Source of the DNA: Paragonimus westermani
Taxonomy: Eukaryota; Platyhelminthes; Trematoda; Plagiorchiida; Troglotrematidae
Length of the DNA stretch: 64,000 nt
NCBI GenBank assembly: GCA_008508345.1
Contig: QNGE01001254.1
Span: 116,085 to 180,084 of the forward strand
Direction: 5' to 3'
Within the stretch, counting starts at the first letter, position 1, and the number at the start of each line of letters is the position of its first letter. Both the position numbers and the translations under genes were made by a program. A model generated the notes under the pieces. That model searched no databases and had not been told where the DNA came from. It worked only from the letters and a program-made list of their open reading frames with translations. Of this stretch, positions 53,401 to 64,000 are shown one piece after another.

Positions 53401-55794
53401 CTTGAGTCCCATAGCTCTATCTGTGGTCGTCTACTTTATGTTTAGGATAGATTTATGTTCCTCTGAGCGGTTTACTCAGTTTTTTTGAATATTTTATTGT
53501 GGTTGCGATCAATTCGTGAAGGCGCTGGGTTTTTCGTTTGCCAAGATCTTAAAATGTTTCTCCTGGGAAAGCACCGGACTCATTCTTTTCAGTGGATTAT
53601 TTGCAAAAGGTTCTGAGCGTTTTGTTCCCTCATAAAAGGTGTTTACCTCGAGTGAAAGTTGTGTTACAAAAGTGTTTCTCGAATGGAAGTCTCTCTGGTT
53701 TGGGGGATGTGGATGTTACTTGAAATCATGTTGGTTTCGTTTTCATATAATGGTTCTAAAACCTTCAGATGGACTGGTCGGAAATTTGACTGCACGAGCA
53801 AATAAACGTTTTGTGCTGCGTGGCCACGTTTGTCGGTCGTCAAGACATCAATATCCTGAACTATTACGGAATCAATCAAGATGAACCGTTTCCAATTTTC
53901 ATCATACTTATCACCCCTGATGCGCCTGCAATGTTGGCTGCCTCAAAAAGAACCAAAAAGCTGTCCAAACTGTAGGACAATTACATGATTCTATCGTACG
54001 ATTAAAAATCATTCACTGAACCTGGTTGTAACAAATATCATTTCCAACGCAAGTCTACGTAGGCCAGGAACAGTCTGTAACAGATTGCCTTGATTTTGGA
54101 TGGTTTCACATAAGACTTACATCCGGAGTTTCGAGCATCCGAATTTGATACAATAATTTTGTTGTTCGGTTAACGTTTCCAGTTTTAGTGTGGGTAATTA
54201 CACTGTGGATTAGCCTATTCACACACTTTTGTTCGAAACGATGTTATACCTGCAGCACAACCGTCAGAGTTGTGTGTGGTAATCTCACATTTACGCGTCA
54301 CTGTGGACGATGAGTTCAGTCAACGCTTCGAAATTTGCATTCTGTTTCTCTTCTATGTTTAGAAACTTGATTTTCTACACCGTAGGATTCGTAAGGATGA
54401 AAGTCTCTTCCGAATGGACATTGTGAGAAAATCAACTGCTCCCTTGTGGCGTCACCATTAGTTCACTGCACAGCCAATTGTGTCAAGTTACCAGTGAGAT
54501 TTATTAAACGAAATATACACGACTGATAAATTGTCTACCCTGACTGTTTAACTGTTTCCACTATGAATACTTATTTTAACTGAGCCACTTGTTCGATGAT
54601 CAAATAACTCAGTCCGGAATGACATTTGCTCATTTCTTATTATAATCTAGTGTAACCTGTAAACAACGGAACTAACGTTCACTACCAATTATTGCTGTAT
54701 ACAGTTATGGGATCATTTGGAATGCTCCGCAGTTTAGTCTGCAAAGACCACCACACTCCCAAACTAACGTCAGTAAACGTAGTATGTTTTGGTTTGTCTT
54801 CTTAGGTTAATGGCTTTGGTTGTTCCGCATAGATGCTAGTAAATGTGGATAGGAAACAAGCGTGCAGAAGTGTGCATCATGTGGTGGGCAGGCGAGAGAT
54901 CAATTTTGTACACGTCGATACAATAGCCCTGCCGGATTTTCGACAAAATGTTTGTAGTTTGTAGTTACTTTTTCCAAAGGTCAGAATGAGTTAGTTTCAT
55001 TGAAATTTCACAGGTTTGGTTTCAGCTTAGCCAAAATCAATTTCTGTGAGAATACTATGAAGTATTTCAAATTGGTAACGTTTAATAATCCTCTAACGTA
55101 AACAGTATCAGTTTTACTCAATCTTCTTGGTGGCAGCTATAAAAAACCGAAGGTCCCCGTGTGCTCATGTTGATAAGGCTATGTATATTTTATATTACAT
55201 TATATATTTATCATATTAGATTTTGCTGATAGCCTGCTGAAGAAGGCCAAAATGCCATCGAATTTCTTTGCACCTCGTCAGACAGTCTTTACATCACCTC
55301 TAACAAAATCCAGTTTAGTTGACCGAAATCTTCGTGAGATAGAACTATCCTGACTGTGAATAAAATCGAATCTCTGTAATGGAAACTGAGTACAGTTATA
55401 TAGGTAAGTATATTAACATAACTGAAACCAAGTGAACAAATGCAGCTTGCATATTCTGAACTCTCGTCACACTTATTTGGTGCGTGTTGTAACTAAATGA
55501 GTATAAGCATCACAGACAAGGTCACTGATGGTCATTTGCTAGGCTGATCAACCAACTCTAACGTTTCTGGGTACAAAACCATACGTCTTTAAACGGCCTG
55601 TTTATACTGAGTGTGGGGTTAAGGTTGCATTATTCATCACATTTGCTTCAGGAAAAAGTGTATCGAAGTTCGAGTCCTGCTTTGGAGAAGAATTGCACTA
55701 CTGATGGTGAACAAAGCTCGAATTCTGTATTTCATTCTTAGAGGTTGACAGATAGGTTGTAATAAATTACGAAAACGCCATCCGACTGTCCGAG

Positions 55795-55986
55795 ATGTTC
55801 AATTTTATAAGCAGTAATCCGAAACTTTTCTTAAGCTTGTGGGGCACCCTAAATTTCAAAGTGACATTTGGTTATTATACCCTTGAAAAACGAGTCACTG
55901 ACCCAAGTGTTTCGGCCAAATACAAGGCGGTCCGGGAAATCTATAAGCATTTGCATAACTACTTTTCAGACATATGGGAAGGTTAG
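55795..55986 (+). CDS. Unassigned open frame, exon-like
   Basis: Sixty-three codons including YYTLEKRVTDPSVSAKYKAV then REIYKHLHNYFSDIWEG. The composition is protein-like (charged, amphipathic). The frame is followed by GGTTAGTG, which could act as a splice donor at 55,981, and an AG after TTTTATAAGC at about 55,816 could be an acceptor. I do not recognise the family, and no neighbouring exon can be joined to it. It may be a chance frame or a relic. Confidence 0.2.
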   Translation: MFNFISSNPKLFLSLWGTLNFKVTFGYYTLEKRVTDPSVSAKYKAVREIYKHLHNYFSDIWEG

Positions 55987-58900
55987 TGATATATGACTAG
56001 CCATATGATAGCTGGCATTGCCACGTGAAACTTTTCTAACTTTCAGGAATGTTTAGTTATTTTTTTACCTGGCCGAAAATGTCACCCTCAAATAGTCTAT
56101 TTATACATCGTTGCGGATTCTGCGTTCTCCATCCCAAGTGGACCGTTCAAGTTGACCTTTCTTCATGCCACTTTTCGTTTCCAGATTACGGATCCTATGT
56201 ATAGCAGAAGGTCATCATTCACTAGCTACTGGTTATTGCGTTTGGGTGGAGCTCATGTATCCCATCTTTTCTTGATTTCGTCTGCCGAAATAACCGTGTG
56301 TTTCGGTCTTTTGTTCATGGATTCGTAGGAAGGAAAAAGTTAATTACTTCTGAAATTCTCTCTACGTTGTTTGGGAATGCAATGTATGGGACGGTTCATG
56401 TGCGCAAAGGAAACGTGAACAGAAGTGAAACAAAGAAAACTACAGTGAGGCTTTTGGCGTGTAACAACAGCGAGGAGTGAACCACACCGAGTCCATGCTA
56501 GGTCAAGTTTAAACGTTCAATAACTAGTGCGAAAGGACTAAAGGAATTCCCGAGAAATGTGCACAGTACGTTGTCCTTCAAATATGTGCAAATCAAGCAG
56601 AACTCTAAAACTCTCACCCTATCTAGATGTAATCAGAGAAGTGGGCAATGCATTCGGGTGTGAACTGAACCCAAATGTAAACCAGTTGTGTCTACATAAT
56701 GGTTTGTCTGTTCCGTAATCCGCCTTCAGGCGCTAATTTTCGTTTGTGTAAGGGGGTACGCCAGTGGATGACCTGCGTTGTGCGGAATTTTGTGGATCGG
56801 AAGTATGTCTCTAACATGTAATCATGAGCGGACGGCAAGCTGACATGCATGTGCCAGGTGTGACATTGTTTTCGTTAGGGAGGTTATTGGCAATAGTCAA
56901 GTCGCACTTACGAAATTTAAGTACACCGGCCGGAGCTGACGATTTGCAACACCGCGTGTTCTACCAGAGAGACCAGTGAGTGACATTAGTAGCTTCACTG
57001 ATCTTGGTCGTGCACTGCTCATGCACGTGCCCAGAGGTTTCTGAGGAAGGCACATTGCGCACAATAATGCTCCTACGTCTTTAGTCATCAGCTCATCGCC
57101 AAACATTTTTTTGCAACTGTTTTTTTGCCGTGGGCACACTGAGGGTTTTGGAACAACAAGTATCCTCCTGTTATCGTTGTGCTTCACCCGTCAAACGATT
57201 CACACATTAACCGGCTACTCGGATGTCCTAACTTTAAACAGTCTTCAAAAACAGACGAGTGGTACTGGCAAATGCCGACAACTTCCTCCATAGGAACGGC
57301 CTACTTGTCTCGGTCAATCAGCTCACGCCGTAAAGCATATGAACTGTGTAGGATTTCACTTCTGATTATCAAGACGGTGCCCTCTCACAGCTACCTTCTG
57401 AACAGGTAGAGCACCCTTCTTGTCTCCATCTAATAGAAATGAGGAAAAACAGCCGAACGGTCACACATTAAAATCTATTAGTACAGGCCAAAACGCGATT
57501 AGGAAAGGTCAATTCTCGACCAGAAAACGTGTTTCCATTTAACTGATGTCCACAAACCGTCGTTGGAGAAATGGGACTGTCGAAATCATTTACCTATTGC
57601 TTAGCCCGATCAGTTTTAGACTGGTGTTCATTTGATAGACATTTGATAGACATCTCTGTATGCTATGCCGCACAGGTAGGTTTGTTTTAAAACAAAACCC
57701 TTTCCGGTGGCCAACTAATTTATCATGATTCCGAACGGGATGAATAAGATAGTTTGATTATGGATTATTTCTATTCGATAGGCGGAAATCATTCACTTCA
57801 TAAACAGTACGCCGCACTCATCCCACTGTTTGAAGTGAACGCAAACTAAGCTGCGGTTCTTTTGTTGTCAGGGACGAAATACGCGACAATTCCTAAAATG
57901 TTCGTAATGTCTAATCGGCTTGCCTCCCATTAAGTATACATAAAAACTAGTTAACAGAGACAGAAACTGTGTAGCGAACGACTTACTTTAACGTCTCACA
58001 TCCACGCTAGGATCCGTTATCAAGCATACATATATGTATATGAATTCATGTTTAATTACTGAGAGAGATAAGTTGGATGCGGCAGCAGAAGTCTTAGCGT
58101 GAGTATCGGTAAACAAGTTACGAAGAGCCTGTTCAAACCAATAGAAATCATCGGAAAACGGATTGCAAAAATGCAAACTGAACTCTTCAGTCGTGGAATA
58201 CACGTGTTATAAGTCAAAACTGAACTTTCAGCCGTTTTCGCTATTCTTACGCGTCTACTAAACTTACGGTTAGTTGCAACCATCTAACATTTTGCGTACA
58301 AAATTTACACTGTCATTGGGTCTACTTTTGTGGTCATTTTTGTCGGCCTTATTCCGGTTAGTTTATTTCTGGTCATTGTCATGGTATGCGATCGATTGTA
58401 ATACACAAGCTTACACCTTCTAAATTCTAGAAAAATTTACTGACCGGCGTATTATTAAGCAAGTACAGTATGTTAACCGTATGGAACTGTTGTCTCCCTC
58501 CACGAATTCCGCAGGCTGTCACGGTCCGAACGTACCTAAACCGATTATTTGACTGTTTGTGTGCTGCCTTCGTGTAATGAGATATACTGAAATGGGTATT
58601 CTGCGGAGTCGTTTTTGGCCTGGGTTATTGAAGTACAAGCCTTGTTAACAAAACTTTATTCACTAAGAAGGTTTTATATTTCTGGGTGGATTCAAAACGA
58701 TAACAACTACTTCTTATTTACCAATAGTGTCGTTCAGAGTAAGGTACTAAAATTATTTGTAATCTTGTTTTTAGCTTATCTGTCTCAAAAATTAGCCATG
58801 GTTTATTCATTATTTTAACTTGCTATAATTCAGTCACGTAATTTTTCACGAAACCTCCGCTAATTCATCCAGGCACTACAAAAAGACATCTTGCAACTGG

Positions 58901-59139
58901 CTTCCCTCATAATAGGCCAGTTTGTGTGTTATTTACACCTAGTTATGCTTCCAGCTCATATCCAGTATTGCTGCTGATTGACTTATATTAAACAGCATGA
59001 TGCCGAGTACGGGAGCCTAATGAAGTACTTGTAGTAAGAAACGATTTTGCTGTTAGGCATACTTTAATGCGGCCAATATTATGCTTGATACCTGTCACTC
59101 GATTAACAGGCACAGCTGAGCTCACAAGTGAAGCAGATG

Positions 59140-59465
59140 AGAGATTACTACCTTTTTCCTAAGTCCCAATCGCGGGGTTATAGATTTGAGTAAACGGGAC
59201 AGTTACTGTATCATTTATAATGCGGATCGAATAACCTGATTAGTACTCACAAGCGGGAGTAGTTGAACCTTCAGATATGGTAATTCGGTCATGATTAGTG
59301 TGAGGTCATTGACGCAGTGGTGAAAGTGGTTGCCTCGTGAAAGCGTGCCTAGAGTTCTAGTCCCAGGTGTGGCAAGATCATGCGCTACTGACGAGTTTTG
59401 TCAGCAGCAAAACTCGATTAACGTGCTTCACTTCGAAAGGAGCGCAATGAAACGTCTACAGGGAT
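59140..59465 (+). repeat. Family A SINE, diverged copy A5
   Basis: Plus-oriented copy, recognisable by AATCGCGGGGTTATAGATTT, the polymerase III boxes (a degenerate GACGCAGTGGTGAAAG A-box near 59,313 and GAGTTCTAGTCCC B-box near 59,352) and GTGGCAAG followed by CTACTGACGAG. It is clearly older than A1, A3 and A4, with many substitutions and no preserved ends. Confidence 0.75.
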
Positions 59466-61400
59466 GTAAAGGCTACCATCAACTTTGAGTAGTGTCCACC
59501 TTAAAAGCACACAACATTACCTGGCTCGATCACTAGGTATAGCAAGGTATTCGGTGCTCATTCACAACCAGTACACAGTAATGCCGAAGTTCCACAAAAG
59601 TGAGTAGTCCTATCAAACATTCTCTGTTTCGAGTCTGAAAATGTGCTTACGCTATCAATACTTGCATGACCACTCACCAGAGTATTACTTGATTCTGAAG
59701 ACGAACGACACTTCAATATTCACTTGAGCCAGCCTCAGTGAACCGACCTCCAGTTACAGCATAGGGCGTTAGTACGTTCCATACTCACCCGGACTTTACA
59801 CATATGTGTCGTATTAACCCACACTTTGATGGCTTCGCTTGGAAGTTATTAATAATTGTTCATTACTTCACGGCAAATCCACTTGAAGTAACGATGGTTT
59901 TGTGAACAGTCTGGTTACTACTATTAATTATCGGGTCAATTACATAACAATTTATATCATGGTTGTCAATCGGGTGACATCAACAGTAATCTGTCATATA
60001 ATCACGTCAAACGGTTTTGAATTCACTTCGAACTGCACATCGTTCAATTAAAGTTTAATAGGTATGCTGGTAAGAATTCATCCAATGACACAAAAGTTTG
60101 GGGAAATAGGTTCACTAATAAGGTAACTTGATCATCATGATCGTTTTGGGTGGGGCAACTTTGCCGTCAACCCTAATCAACTAATTTTAACGCATCGAAT
60201 TCACACGCTTGTTGATGTGTGCTTCCTATGTTTGACAGATCATAGTTGGGTGTAATTTTTTCTATTTATCTCTTCATTCTCTTCCGTAGTTTCTTTCTGC
60301 CGACAATATTGCGATTATCAGCTTATCTGGTCCATTTTATTGAAACTATTCTGCTGAACCATTCAACACAGAAGACGGATTTATATAAGCACCTTCGTCT
60401 ATTTTTAGTCTGTCAAAATCCCAAAGATCTTAATCTAGTGAACGTTTTATTCTATTCTCTTTAAGCGTAGATGCACTGGCCCTCTCACGGGAGATTTGAT
60501 GTCTGGTAGCTCCTACATTCTTTATTAAGTAACTTAGGACAAATCACCTCGATGATAGTCCAAGGCGTTGTGCTAAGTATTCATCTGTTAGTGTCCGATG
60601 GGGTTTTCACCGAATTACAAGGAGCAAGAATTTACTCCCATAGTTCATATGAGACGTATTTCTGGTAACGGCTACGATGTAAGTTGACCTCCCAATAGCC
60701 CAGTAATGATTCCAAACTACCAGTCACACGAATGCGGGTTTGAGTCAAACTTTCACGAATTCCACTGTTTAAGTTGGGATAGCTTGATGGTACCCAGTTC
60801 ACTTGTGCTTTGACGACAAATATACTAGGCCATACGGGCTAGACACTTAACAACTCCCATTTGGCTACACTCTCTGTGTGCGTGCTCTTGTTCACTAATA
60901 TGGACAGCACTCTTGGTGAAGTGGAAGTAATGTCATAGCTCCTACGGGAAAGCAGACAAATAGTGTCTACGTTCCTCAGCGATAGTAATGGTTTACTTAC
61001 GCCAGAACCTTGCAAAGTCTGCAGAATTCGTGGTATCTAAAAAGAAACACGTGAACTTGTAAAAAAACAGTTGTAACCGTCAGTCACGGGTGGCTGACAA
61101 TCAGTTGTCATTCGAATTGAACCGAAAATAGAAATATCTGTGTGGGATAAGGCACGGTTTTGCACATATTTGATTTCAACTATTCAATGTGTTTAGTAAT
61201 AGCCATTGAGTGAAGCGCTATCAGTTAATGCCGATTCTTAACTGACGACTTTGCCGTACAAAAGGTAAACACACGCGATGTTTGATTGTAGATTAATGAA
61301 TGGAACACCGAGTACAAATGATAGAAGTTCTGACATTCCCGTGAACTTTCAGATAGCTATTTTTGAGAAGAAACGCTGTGCTCTAGTTTATCGTCTGTTT
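59466..61400. other. Intergenic stretch, nothing recognised
   Basis: No repeat, RNA or coding frame was recognised apart from a 72-codon frame at 60,246-60,464 that is rich in Leu, Phe and Ile and has no motif. Confidence 0.5.
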
Positions 61401-61441
61401 GAACTCGTCAGTAGTAAATATCCTTGCAATGGCCAACGTGG
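61401..61441 (-). repeat. Family A fragment, copy A6
   Basis: GAACTCGTCAGTAGTAAATA and the following CCTTGCAATGGCC match the antisense strand of A1 at about 4,344-4,374. Only about 40 bases remain. Confidence 0.6.
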
Positions 61442-61734
61442 TTGCTAAGCATAAGCGTGATCGGAGCTGAACTCCAAAGACTATATTTTTTACCACACTA
61501 GAGATTTGAACTCCAAACCAGGTGTTTGCAGGCCGGCGGTGTTTACTGTCGCAACAGTCAAAGTACGATCAGATGAATACTGTCTTCTAAGCTCAGTCGA
61601 ATTCGGTAATAACTATTACCCTGGTTGTTCGACGTTTGTGGAATATAATGTATTACCAATAAGTAGCTTAGCAGGATTTTACTTTAACAAAGACCTAATC
61701 GTGAACAATCTGGGCATCAGATTCATACCGGCGC

Positions 61735-61935
61735 CTGAAATAGCACGCTCAAGCCCGACAAACGATCTGCCATCTGTGCTACGCTGCCAACCCCGAAGTT
61801 TTACAGACACCCGTCTTAATGTCTCATGCACTTTACCAAACAATACGGGGGACCGACTGCCTGGCAGGAATTCCTAAACAATTCACACTAGACTCCGCCA
61901 ACTTCATGACTGACCAGTGAAGTCGTATCACTTGT
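61735..61935 (-). repeat. Family C diverged copy, C4
   Basis: On the plus strand ATCTGCCATCTGTGCTACG corresponds to the antisense of the tRNA-like D-arm region, and GGGGGACCGACTGCC, AATTCACAC and GACTCCGCCAAC correspond in order to the body of C1 (28,607-28,665). The 123-codon frame at 61,506-61,877 overlaps it and is therefore probably not a gene. Confidence 0.65.
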
Positions 61936-61954
61936 AAGTGACCACACATCAGCT

Positions 61955-62045
61955 AGTGGATCGATTGCTGCATTTGATCAGACTGTTTTTGCAGCTGGTT
62001 TCAAACCAGCTGGGGTTCAAAGTTTTCACAGCTGGGTCTCCTCTG
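61955..62045 (+). repeat. Family C diverged copy, C5
   Basis: Plus-oriented: CAGCTGGTTTCAAACCAGC is the T-arm equivalent and AGTTTTCACAGCTGGGTCTC matches the tail of C1 in sense direction. It faces away from C4, in the same head-to-head arrangement as C1 and C2. Confidence 0.6.
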
Positions 62046-63961
62046 AATACAGTGTAACTGAAAAGTATCAACGGACGGATTATTCTTTAGAGCCAGTATT
62101 AAAACTACCGTATCTCCTTTGAGGACGTTCGAATAACAGACAGAACCGGAATTTTGAAGGTTAGGTCTTAATTAATGTTTAATGTCCGCATTGATTCATC
62201 AAATCAATCCAACAAATCGTGAGATCTTGCAAGTTGACATTGTCTTGTGTGAAAATTCCCACCACTTTCTTGAAGTTAGTTGCTAGTTATTGCAGGCACT
62301 TGTTAGAATTCACGGTCGTGGTTCATCTTCGTTTGGTAACTGCTGGTTATTCGAACTTCCGCATCTTATGCCCCCCTGAAATCAATTTTCGGTTGAACTC
62401 AATCGACAGAGACATCAGGGTGGGTCTTGCAGTCAGTGCAGTAGATCCAAATGCCTTTCTTCTCATCCAGTAGTCCATCAGGGGTAGACTACATTGGTCA
62501 GGACCAAGTGGATGTATTCATGAATGAACCTAATAATGCACAAACCAACCTAAGTGGATGATTGGTTTCCGAATTTTGAATGCAAAATTTTGAATAAGCC
62601 TGGAGCCTGCTATTCATGTTAGTCAGAATGAAAAACTTTTTAAAAGGGTACTTTGATGAAGCAATACTCTCTTGAATACTATTTTCTGGATTGCCGGCAT
62701 TCCTTGGGGGATAGAGGAAAGTACGTTGCTGCAACTTGTGAAGCTGGTCTTGTGATATTCTGGAAACCGAACGATACAGTTTTACCTGTAATGCTTCCTG
62801 ATGCACAACCCCACCCAGACATTCCACGGCCGGTTTCGTTCTTGTTTTTACTTATGAGTAAGAGATATTCTGAATGGGGGATGGAACTCAGTGCTAGCCA
62901 ATGCTCTCATTTGCTCGGCCACTAGTTCCGCGGACACCACTTGTCGCGGGGGCGTTTGCCTGTGGTTGAGTTACAGCATGTCTTTACTCCGTCATTATGG
63001 ATGGACATAGTTCATCTCGAATTGCCAGTTTGTGGGATGGAAACAAGCTGTAACTCAACCACCCAGAAAAACTTCCCTTCACAAAAGATACTCGTAGAAC
63101 TGATGGTCGAGTAGATAAGAACATTCTCTCATAATATGAAAGAGTGCTCGTTCGATTCCCATTCAGACTGCCTCCACGTCTTGAGTCGCAACAAGGACGA
63201 AGACGGTGGTGAAGTGTTGGTTTAATAATGGGCATCAAGAGGTATTACAAAGTAGTTCTGGCTCATGCGGCTGCAACAAGTGCGAACTAGCAATTTGAGA
63301 TGGACTGGGTCCATCCATACTAACGGAGTGAAATAAGCTATAACTCAGAAAGATGCATTGTTCTGTTTGTATGTGGCTTTAGTGCTCTGATTCTGAAAGG
63401 TTTGAAGCCAAGTTAGTCATGTAGACTTGAGGGCTGATAGTAAGTTGAAAGACCATGTAAACCGAATGAAGTTTAAAACGTGAGCACTTTTCAGCCACAA
63501 CATTATTTGTATAAACTCAGTGAACCTATCGTTTACAATAAACTGTTCAAGGTCATTTATACTTGTACGAATGTGTCGATGCGTTCCGCTGCATCAAGAT
63601 ACACAGAAGAATTGACTAACAATTATTCACAGATAAATACAACATTGTGAAGCATCTATGCCTGCAACAATTAGGGAAGGTCAATGTACTAGTAAGTCTT
63701 GCAGATCTCAGTGAACACTTTCCAGAATTATGAACCGTAGTTTTCATTTCAAAGTTTATGATCGCAAAACGTTAGCAAATGAACACTTGGACGGTTTGCT
63801 AAAGTTCATCGCTCTACTGAACTACAGTTTTTCTTCAAGGAAAATACTAAGAGAACTTTCAGCATTGTACCTATTGCGTTTTTTGCGAGGATGAATGAGT
63901 GTCTTTGGGATTGGGCTCTTGTTAGTAGGAAGTAAACTAGTTCTGAGTTATCAATAAGATA
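62046..63961. other. Gene-poor stretch with one short inverted repeat
   Basis: Frames at 62,219-62,473, 62,498-62,827 (minus) and 62,653-62,925 overlap and are unassigned. A B-box-like GTTCGATTCCC at about 63,150 follows a weak A-box-like TGGTCGAGTAGA at about 63,103, perhaps another tRNA-derived relic. Confidence 0.45.
62963..63061. repeat. 15-bp perfect inverted repeat
   Basis: TGGTTGAGTTACAGC at 62,963-62,977 is the exact reverse complement of GCTGTAACTCAACCA at 63,047-63,061, with about 70 bases between. A related AGCTATAACTCA occurs near 63,336. It could be the ends of a small mobile element, or a hairpin. Confidence 0.6.
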
Positions 63962-64000
63962 CTGACGAGTAGTCGGGGATTTGGTTTATTTTCAAGTTGA
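63962..64000. repeat. Family A terminal arm, cut by the window edge (A7)
   Basis: CTGACGAGTAGTCGGGGATT and the following bases to TTCAAGTTGA match the end of A1 and A4. The copy continues beyond the window; because this arm occurs at both ends of the family in inverted form, its orientation cannot be decided. Confidence 0.8.

Larger units (their letters stand above)
49096..59139. other. Gene-poor stretch of about 10 kb
   Basis: No confident gene. Two unusual frames, at 50,388-50,438 and 55,795-55,986, are listed separately. A run of five ATG units lies at about 50,112-50,126. The remaining frames overlap on opposite strands (for example 53,639-53,884) and are unassigned. Confidence 0.5.

Noticed and set aside
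55660..55685. B-box-like AAGTTCGAGTCCTGC as a tRNA or SINE
   Set aside because: No A-box, acceptor stem or matching repeat body was found; an isolated 11-mer match is not enough.
61506..61877. A 123-codon open frame as a gene
   Set aside because: Its 3' half is the antisense of family C copy C4, and the 5' half has no recognisable motif.

Overview
This is nuclear DNA of a flatworm, most probably a digenean trematode (fluke). The evidence is one clearly recognisable intron-containing muscle gene on the minus strand, an invertebrate multi-repeat calponin, together with a dense population of decayed retroelements of types common in flukes: Penelope-like, RTE-clade LINE, Ty3/Gypsy of CsRn1 type, and tRNA-related short elements. 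Base composition looks moderate rather than very AT-rich, which fits a liver, lung or intestinal fluke better than Schistosoma, but this is only an impression. There are no operons, ribosome binding sites, CRISPR arrays or other bacterial features.

Layout. 1-11.4 kb is gene-poor and holds copies of a tRNA-related repeat here called family A (4.2, 4.6 and 9.9 kb) and a small tRNA-like relic at 3.04 kb. 11.79-27.18 kb is the calponin gene on the minus strand: five coding exons with GT-AG introns and consistent phases give a 361-residue protein with one calponin-homology (CH) domain and five 39-residue calponin-like repeats. Its second intron contains a 5'-truncated family A copy with a perfect 12-bp target-site duplication (20.2-20.54 kb) and, on the opposite strand to the gene, a decayed RTE-type LINE from endonuclease to the end of reverse transcriptase (20.8-23.2 kb).

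27.2-37.3 kb has no confident gene. It contains a head-to-head pair of a second tRNA-related repeat, family C (28.4-28.9 kb), with 30-bp perfect inverted repeats around the plus-strand half. 37.4-39.9 kb is a nearly complete but frameshifted Penelope-like element on the minus strand, with N-terminal region, reverse transcriptase and GIY-YIG endonuclease. It is flanked by inverted copies of a ~65-bp sequence that resembles a hammerhead ribozyme. This is the most interesting structure in the window.

45.2-45.6 kb is an isolated Penelope-type GIY-YIG fragment, 47.7-48.0 kb a family C copy, and 48.25-49.1 kb a decayed Gypsy integrase. 49-64 kb is gene-poor, with diverged family A copies (59.1, 61.4 and 63.96 kb), a second head-to-head family C pair (61.7-62.05 kb), and a few unassigned reading frames.

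How it works together: the only likely functional gene is calponin, an actin-binding protein of flatworm muscle; the rest is mostly mobile-element debris. The two short-element families share an end motif (CTRATGAGTAG), so they probably share a mobilising partner or an ancestor. All homology calls come from reading translations by eye, with no database search.
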